Assembly (NCBI GenBank): GCA_949316495.1
Contig: OX439012.1
Coordinates: 8,648,549-8,712,548 of the forward strand
Length of the DNA: 64,000 nucleotides
Direction of reading: 5' to 3'
From: Amphiduros pacificus
Taxonomy: Eukaryota; Annelida; Polychaeta; Phyllodocida; Hesionidae
The notes below the pieces were generated by a model that saw nothing but the letters and a program-made list of their open reading frames with translations, was not told where the DNA came from and searched no databases. A program made the translations under genes and the position numbers. Positions 57,150 through 64,000 of this stretch are shown here, piece by piece. Numbering within the stretch: position 1 is the stretch's first letter; every line of letters starts with the position of its first letter.

Positions 57150-57163
57150 ACACCAGGTGGCGG
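57150..57163 (+). promoter_or_regulatory. CTCF-like motif
   Basis: ACACCAGGTGGCGG matches 13 of 14 positions of CCASYAGRKGGCRS; only the first base differs. It lies at the left edge of the island and points into it. Confidence 0.42.
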
Positions 57164-58169
57164 TGTTGAATTAACATTCCATGAAAGCTTTCAGTGACCA
57201 TGAGACAGCATTCAGCCTACTTTCAGAAATATTTGTTTCAATACATTCATGGTTTAAATGGTTACCACACTCCTTTTAAACTGTGCCCCCAGACATTTCT
57301 TAAAATATGCTCATAACACAACACTATTTAATATTTTAATCCCCCAAATTGGCAAAAGTTCCCTGTAAGGCCTCTCTCTATCCTTAGCCGGAAACTGTCA
57401 AGGTGTCATAATTTGCACTCACGTGGCTTAAATGTTATGATATTCGTTGACATTAACAGCAGCCTGGTATGTTTGTGATCAGACAATGTCTTTCCAATAA
57501 AACAAAAGACAAAAATGTCAACACATTGTTAACAAAAAGGTTAAATCTTATTCACAAATATCTTCACGATCCCCCAGGAGACCATACTGTGAGTGTGTCT
57601 CCCCGCTGTGTAACGTGTGCTGTCCTCAAGTAGAACCTGTCCTGTCTGCTAAAATCCCATAATTGTGTCCCAGGAGTTGCAGCGCGCACTTGACATTCTT
57701 CGAGTCAACTGCGTGACTTTTGACATTCTGAAACGTCACGCCGAAATAAATGCCAACATCATTTCCAATGGTCAATCCACCAATTTGCTGTTTGTGAGAA
57801 ATGCTTACGCTCCATGATGTCTCAATCTGTTTCCATAACATAACGTGGAAACGTGTTTGTTTCCCAATTAAGATAAGCACCAACATTCGCAATTTTAGTT
57901 CTGACAGCTTGATACTTTTTAGATTATTGTTTTTTCGGCACCTGATTATAGTGTCAAACTATGATTGATTGTTGAACAAAAACATTCTTTTCAGAGTTTC
58001 CAAAACTTCATCCAACAATAAAGTAAAATAGAAAAAGAGATAGACAACAATTGTCCATCCCAGAGAAATACAATGAGGTTTTCAGAAAAGGAAAATTAAA
58101 GCTTTCACTGAAGTCATGAAATCACTGTTTTTTCTTGTATTCTTTTCCCTGCGTACATGTACATGTAGA

Positions 58170-58358
58170 TTCAAATTCAAATTCAAATTTAAATTTAAAT
58201 TTAAATTCAAATTCAAATTCAAATTCAAATTCAAATTCAAATTCAAATTTAAATTTAAATTCAAATTCAAATTCAAATTCAAATTCAAATTCAAATTCAA
58301 ATTCAAATTCAAATTCAAATTCAAATTCAAATTCAAATTCAAATTCAAATTCAAATTA
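58170..58358. repeat. Hexamer array (TTCAAA)n
   Basis: About 31 copies of TTCAAA with two patches of TTTAAA. The two strands read NLNLNL and FKFKFK without stops; these are not genes. Confidence 0.97.
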
Positions 58359-60591
58359 CTGCACTAAAATGTATGCATAGCATCCCTCCAGTCCCCATCT
58401 GTTACTAATACCCACCCCTTTTTGGCAATACCCCTCAACAGTGACTCAACCTCCTTTGTAACAGTCTGTACATATAAGAATACTGTATGCATGTATATAT
58501 CTATCCATCCCATTGATTGATTTTATCTATCATATCAAGTAATAAAATGTGATATGGCAGGATGTCCAATATCAGGCATAACAGAACAAAGTGATTGTTT
58601 TGTCATTTTTCTGAACTTGATAAAATAGAACTAGTGGTTCTCTGTTCTGCTATCACATAAAACTAGTTGCTTTGGCATGATATCACATTAGCTGCTCTGG
58701 TATGCCATTAACACTAGCTATATTTGCTATATTGGTATAACACTAGTTCTTTTGGCGTGAAAAACCACTAGTTACTGTGGCATAATATTATACTATACAT
58801 AGACATACTTGTGTAATAACACAAGCCGTTTTTGAGTGATAAGTTTGATAAAATGGAACAGTCAGTTTGACAAGAGATGGAACACAAAACGAGGGTCCAC
58901 GGAATCAATCTAATCATTACAGTGAAATAAGAAACTCTATGCTCAGCCGACATTTCCAAATATTGAAACTTAATAATTTCAAATTTTATTATTTCTTTTT
59001 AATTTTTGTACTAGAATCATGCTTCTAAAAATAAGTCCATTTGATTATGTCAAATTTGATTCATAAATTTTCACACAAATGTTTTTGCACTATATTTATT
59101 TGCATGCAGATTGGTCCTTTTTAATTGGTTAGTGAAGGCGAGATTGCCCACATCACGTGACCCTATGAGTATAACAGAATCAACGGCCAACATAATAAAC
59201 CTGCTCTGGATGGCCACGGGCTATTGTTCCCAATTACCGGCATCCTCTCGCAAGGAACGTGAGCTCAGTAAACAAGACTATTATGGGATGGAACTATTAT
59301 GGTATGTGAATGGAAGGCACCACAATGCATCATCAGAGACACGGCATCAAGGTCATTGCTTAATTAGCCAAATCTAAACAGATCCCACCGTAAGTCTACC
59401 CCATAAGTGTTCTTCTCTTTCTGCTGAAGATTGCAAAGTAATTTTAGTCTCTAAATATTCACATATGCTCATACACAAAACTTCTTTCAGGCTTACTCTT
59501 TTATAAAAAAACGCACTAGAGGCACTAGACGTCCAGATATTCGTACTCTCAATGCTCTTCAACGTCATCAGTTTGTGAGCACATTTCAGTATAATGCTGA
59601 CGCATAATATTAATTTCTTTCACCTTAATCATAAAAACATTTAAAAAGATTTCATCTATTTCCATAAATATACACCCACAGATGTGTGTGTGTGGTGAAA
59701 TCATTTTTAATTTTGATAAAACCTTTTAGAAACACTTAAAGCAGAGACAGTGTTGGAATTGCTGGTTGGTACAGTGTGACCTTATGACTTTCTAGAAAGG
59801 CCCCTCTAGGGACTGAGACCGCAGATTTGTGTCTGCCAAGCTCTCCCCCCTGTGATTTTATTTCCACCATCATCATACATTTTGGATGAAACATTGGACA
59901 GGTTTTGGAGACTTATGTCTCTTTGATGTGTTTTCCCAAAGGTAAGGCCACATTTGAACCTGAGATTTAATTTTACATTAGGTCTGCTTTTTGTTGAAAT
60001 TCCTTTTAGTCTTCATTGACCTTAGCACTTTTAAGAGTCCAAAATGTGAAGATTACACTCATGATACTTTGACTTTTGTATCATTAATCGTTATGTAATC
60101 TATTACATTTCAATTCAAGAGAAACAATTTACATATCAACCTAAGAGAATCAATTTACATTTGTGATTATTCTACATATTTTTGTTTTCCATTGTAATCC
60201 TTATGTAATGCCCCCATTTATAATTAACTTCTTTATGAAGGATTCTTTTGATAGAATGATGATGAGTTAATCTTGAAAAATCTCTATATTCTGGGATGTT
60301 AGCTTAAAAGATCATTGAGTACGTGCACTGTTCTTTCAGGTTTGAAGGGAATAAAAAAAGATCTGAAAAACATAACTATTATTGTGCCTACGACATAAGA
60401 ATGTGTGTTGGAGTACCCAATATCCAGAACATTTGACACATTTCTCGGTTTCAAGCATTTTCTGGGAGCTGCAAATGCCAGCTTTTGTCAGCGTTCCTAT
60501 TTTCAATTCTGGTTTTAGATTGATGAGGGAAATGTGTAGACCCGAGCTGGCCTTCCATTCTGAGTCCTGAGTGGCAGGAAATGGAACCCTC

Positions 60592-60605
60592 ACGCCCTCT
60601 GGTGA
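60592..60605 (-). promoter_or_regulatory. CTCF-like motif
   Basis: On the minus strand TCACCAGAGGGCGT matches 12 of 14 consensus positions, with the whole central core CACCAGAGGGCG intact. Confidence 0.38.
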
Positions 60606-61955
60606 TATCACATAATACCACATGTCAGAAAAGGGACCAGTCTGGGTGACCGCATCTTTCTTTACTCCTGATGTTTAGTAACTGCACAGCGACAGTTGTG
60701 GGCAGAGATTTCATGAGCTAAAGATTTCCGATGGAGGCAGTCAATACAGGAAGTGTGAGCGATAATAGGGGAGGAGAGCTTTGGTGGACAGAGCCCTGCT
60801 ATTTGTTGCTATGTCCCTCAGCGCTGACCTATCTGACGTGTTATTGGCTAGTTGGTTTACAAATCAAATATTTGCCTCTAAATTTGATATCCCAAGCCAC
60901 AAGGAGTGTGGGACACTGGGGTCCTCAACCGCTTGGAGCGGTAGCGCGGGTGACCTTTTGCTAAGAGAAAAGCCATCCAGTCAGCTTCCTTTTGCCTCAT
61001 TTCTGGTGTTCAAACATTATTAGGTGGTCAGCAGCCACGCAAAGTGTGCTTCAGGGCTAAGTGCTGTCTCGGACTAAAGGCTATGAAAAGGCAAGAAGCT
61101 CCCCATTTCTTGGTCACCTTGTTATGGCTGGGATTAATCGCAGAATGGTGAGAGAGAGAGAAAAAAAGACGGTCTAAGATAGGTTTGTCCTGGGCCGGCG
61201 CCATTATACAGCAGATCCCGAGCCATTACTGGGAACAAATAATTCAAGGTGCCATTCCATCCTAGTGTCTTTTAACTGCAGATATTTCAACTTCTTCAGT
61301 GCATCTTTTAGATGGTGCAAGTCATTTTGGTCACCGAATATCAATATAATTTTTAGGGGAACTGAATATATTGTGATGGATACTGTTTTGGTATGATGAC
61401 AATATTTTATTTTATTTTTTTATCTGACACCTTTTACAGAATAGATTCAAGGAAATACAAATTGGCATTATGATAAATCTTACTTTTGGTTTTCAGAACA
61501 ACATTTTTTGTTCTGCAGCAAAGAGTCTAAATGTCAATGTGAGACTGTCACTTGACAAAAGCTACAGCGGGTCAAACAACGATGTGTTAAAAGGATCGGC
61601 CGTTTGGAGAGGCGACACTGTCGCCATATCCTCCTTTGAAACACTTAAGTTACTCCCTTGTCCCATATATTCTTGTTAACAAAAGAATAAACATACTCAA
61701 ATGCAATAAAGTACATGTTTAAGCGGTCATTGCATGCAACAACCGCGACCTAAATTGACACTTTCCTGTTGTACCTCGAAACCTTTCAATCAATATTCTA
61801 TGAATGCGCCCTTTTTTTATCTTGATGTTTTCTTAAGCGTGCAATACGATTTGGTTATGTCTCAATAATGCAACTTACTAACTATTTTCAGATTTTACAT
61901 TTATCACTAATTCACTTTTATAGCGTGGGAATTTATCTCCATGTGGAATAAAAAT

Positions 61956-62190
61956 ATATTAGATCAATAGATTAGAATATAATAGATTATATATTCGAAT
62001 ATATTAGAATACTAGATTAGAACTTATTAGATTAGAATATATCAAATTAGATTAGATTAGACTATAAGAGAGTCTATATAAAATAGAATATATTAATATA
62101 TTAGATTAGAATAGAATAAAATATATTAGATTAGATTAAATGTGAATAGATTAGATTTGAGTAGATACGAATAGACTGTAATTAAGCAGC
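61956..62190. repeat. Degenerate ATTAGA-type AT-rich minisatellite (left part)
   Basis: Irregular ATTAGATTAGAATATA units. Similar ATTAGAATAGATTAGA text resumes at 62530-62600 on the far side of a SINE. Confidence 0.75.
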
Positions 62191-62530
62191 TGAGATAAGA
62201 TGCGTTTTGCTTGTTTTGAGTTTTACATCACTTTCAATATTTTTTCAGTCATTTCGTGACGAGACCTATTTGTAGCAGATACAGTGCTGCCTCACTGAAT
62301 TGTCATGTGGCAGGTCCTTGACATGACAACCCACCCTGTCACAGATTTACAAGGACAATGGGTTAACCCTTTAGGCACGGGCCTCAGCTCATATGGGAAA
62401 TTGTATCATGAGTTCAATCTCGGCACGGCCGGGGATCAAACCCATGACCTTTGCATCACCATAGTGGAGCTGGTGCTAATGAGGTGGCGCTCAAATCAAA
62501 TGTGCAACGGCCGATGGCCTGATATAAGAT
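62191..62530 (-). repeat. SINE family A, copy 8, with target duplication
   Basis: The element (62202-62519) starts GCGTTTTGCTTGTTTTGAG at the tail side, has ATTTCGTGACGAGACCTATT, GCCTCACTGAATTGTCATGT, AGGCACGGGCCTCAGCTCAT and a box B-like GGGGATCAAACCC complement, and ends at the head complement AACGGCCGATGGCC. Flanks TGAGATAAGAT (62191-62201) and TGATATAAGAT (62520-62530) are an 11-bp duplication with one mismatch. Similar in age to copy 3. Confidence 0.87.
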
Positions 62531-62600
62531 TAAATACTTATAGGATTAGAATAGATTAGATGAGTATAGACTAGATGAGAATAGATCAGATTAGAAATAG
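62531..62600. repeat. Degenerate ATTAGA-type minisatellite (right part)
   Basis: Continues the repeat interrupted by the SINE. Confidence 0.7.
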
Positions 62601-62625
62601 TTTCTTTCTGCTCGAGTGGGCCATG

Positions 62626-62639
62626 CTGCCACCTGGTGT
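62626..62639 (-). promoter_or_regulatory. CTCF-like motif
   Basis: On the minus strand ACACCAGGTGGCAG matches 13 of 14 consensus positions. It is nearly the same 14-mer as 57150-57163 but faces the other way. Confidence 0.42.
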
Positions 62640-63227
62640 GTTAAAATTGATCATATATGGGGAAATTTATGCACCTTCAAATTTGGTCAAAATGGAAAGA
62701 AAATGTTGATTAACATGTCAATTAATTTCTATTTTATTACACCCATAACAGTCTTTCTATTCTCTGAACATTTACCAAACTAAATAATTTCTTTTCCCAG
62801 AGGAGTGTGGAAGATGAATAAGCAAGATTATATCACAGAGGGTGAAATAATAGTAGTGGCTTCCATAATTATCATACATTTAATGATCAACGATTCCCAT
62901 TGCTAGTGATTAGTTTGTGTCTCATGTCAGGATTGATTGATTCTCATTGGGTAATGCGATGGACATAATCCACTACTAGAAGTCTGCATCAGGACAGAGT
63001 TGATTCATGCTGTCTGCCTGGCTATAGGTCCAGACACCATACAAATAAGCTAGCTTTTCATAAGATTTGTGCCATCACCCAACTTGCCTTAACCCTCTCC
63101 AGCATTCATAAATTTATACAAGATATTTTCAAATATGATATAAAGAATTGAATTAAATTGCATAATATTACTTTCTTACATTGGCAAGCATGTTGTCCAA
63201 TATGGATTTAGACTAGTAGAACATCAG
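62640..63227. other. Unique AT-rich spacer
   Basis: No recognised feature. Confidence 0.4.
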
Positions 63228-63760
63228 ACCAAGGTTATTATGGGATGATTGCTTGAATTCTTAGTGTGATATGTGTGAGTGTAGGACAATACTAAAGATA
63301 CAGAGGTTATCATAGGATAATTGGTTGAATCCATAGTATGATATGTATGAGTGTAGAACAATACATAAAAGACAGAGCTTATCATAGGATAATTGGTTGA
63401 ATCCATAGTGTGATATGTATGAGTGTAGAACAATACATAAAAGACAGAGCTTATCATAGGATAATTGATTGAATCCATAGTGTGATATGTATGAGTTTAG
63501 AACAATACATAAAAGACAGAGCTTATCATAGGATAATTGGTTGAATCCATAGTGTGATATGTATGAGTGTAGAACAATACATAAAAGACAGAGCTTATCA
63601 TAGGATAATTGGTTGAATCCATAGTGTGATATGTATATGAGTGTAGAACAATACATAAAAGACAGAGCTTATCATAGGATAATTGGTTGAATCCATAGTG
63701 TGATATGTATGAGTGTAGAACAATGCATAAAGGACAGAGCTTATCATAGGATAATTGGTA
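63228..63760. repeat. 72-bp tandem repeat, about 7 copies
   Basis: The unit contains ACAATACATAAAAGACAGAG, CTTATCATAGGATAATTGGT and TGAATCCATAGTGTGATATG. The inner five units are nearly identical; one has a 2-bp insertion near 63633. Because 72 is a multiple of 3, minus-strand frames of 84-131 codons stay open. These are not genes. Confidence 0.95.
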
Positions 63761-64000
63761 TGGTTTATTTCTGGACCAGCAGGAAAATTGTCCCTTTTAA
63801 AAGGAAGCACTTTGCCACTAACACAGCCACAAGCTGTCATTAACCAAGATGCTCTGGTCATTAAAACTTGTCCCTCAGCATGAAATGCTGGCTGTAACAA
63901 TGTCACTATTTCCTGGACTCACCATTAAAAGAATCTGCACGCCAATAATTGCAGGAAACATCAATATCCAAGACCGGCTGAGTGTACGATGCCCCTACCA
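63761..64000. other. Unique spacer at window end
   Basis: Compositionally complex, with AGCATGAAATGCTGGCTG near 63879. No gene recognised. Confidence 0.35.

Larger units (their letters stand above)
57100..61955. other. Island with few tandem arrays: candidate conserved non-coding region
   Basis: Apart from one hexamer array, this 4.9-kb stretch has no minisatellite or SINE. It contains several complex, locally GC-richer blocks: 57360-57440, 57570-57900, 59105-59390, 60570-60660 and 60700-61260. These hold motif-dense text such as TTAATTAGCC (homeodomain type, about 59360), TCAAGGTCA (59347-59355), GTTTACAAATC (forkhead type, about 60855) and AACAAATAATTC. Frames of 77-95 codons overlap on opposite strands and show no domain. 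Enhancer-like function is inference. Confidence 0.3.

Noticed and set aside
57626-57892. 88-codon minus-strand frame as a possible exon
   Set aside because: No recognised domain, no convincing splice sites, and the block looks more like regulatory DNA; kept only as part of the candidate island.
63224-63906. Minus-strand frames of 84-131 codons
   Set aside because: 72-bp array; the unit happens to lack stops.

Overview
This is an AT-rich, gene-poor stretch of animal nuclear DNA. I find no credible protein-coding gene, no rRNA and no functional tRNA gene. Every long open frame lies inside a tandem array and exists because the repeat unit lacks stops. The tRNA-derived SINEs, (TA)n and (CA)n runs, and abundant minisatellites point to a metazoan. 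I favour a marine invertebrate, plausibly a mollusc, but only on general character; no gene here fixes the taxon.

Roughly a third of the window is tandem repeat, in more than 25 unrelated families with units of 6 to 73 bp. The largest are a 73-bp satellite (45454-49732, about 58 copies, with a local 219-bp higher-order repeat), a 29-bp array (24124-26550, containing a duplicated 754-bp block), a 15-bp array (9925-11424), a 37-bp array (17170-18530, reseeded at 18860-19245) and a 17-bp array inside a larger complex (4340-5605). Between them lie unique AT-rich spacers.

Interspersed repeats are short and non-autonomous. SINE family A has a tRNA-like head and an AAAC-rich tail, with seven copies plus one duplicated fragment. 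SINE family B has two clear copies at 22500 and 50224. Tail-less tRNA-like pieces of a third kind, C, lie at 29.9, 54.8 and 55.0 kb. One clean terminal-inverted-repeat element (40873-41331) has 56-bp arms, an exact 10-bp target duplication and an inner hairpin. No LINE, LTR element or transposase is recognisable.

Candidate regulatory DNA: a promoter-like NRF1 plus ETS cluster near 21.1 kb; an ETS, CRE and CCAAT cluster near 32.05 kb; an E-box and CCAAT cluster near 51.75 kb; and a 5-kb island (57.1-62.0 kb) with few tandem arrays and several complex, moderately GC-richer blocks. CTCF-like motifs sit at 57150 (+), 60592 (-) and 62626 (-), so the outer two face each other across the island; another is at 12514 (+). 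The simplest reading is an intergenic or large intronic region near a gene outside the window.
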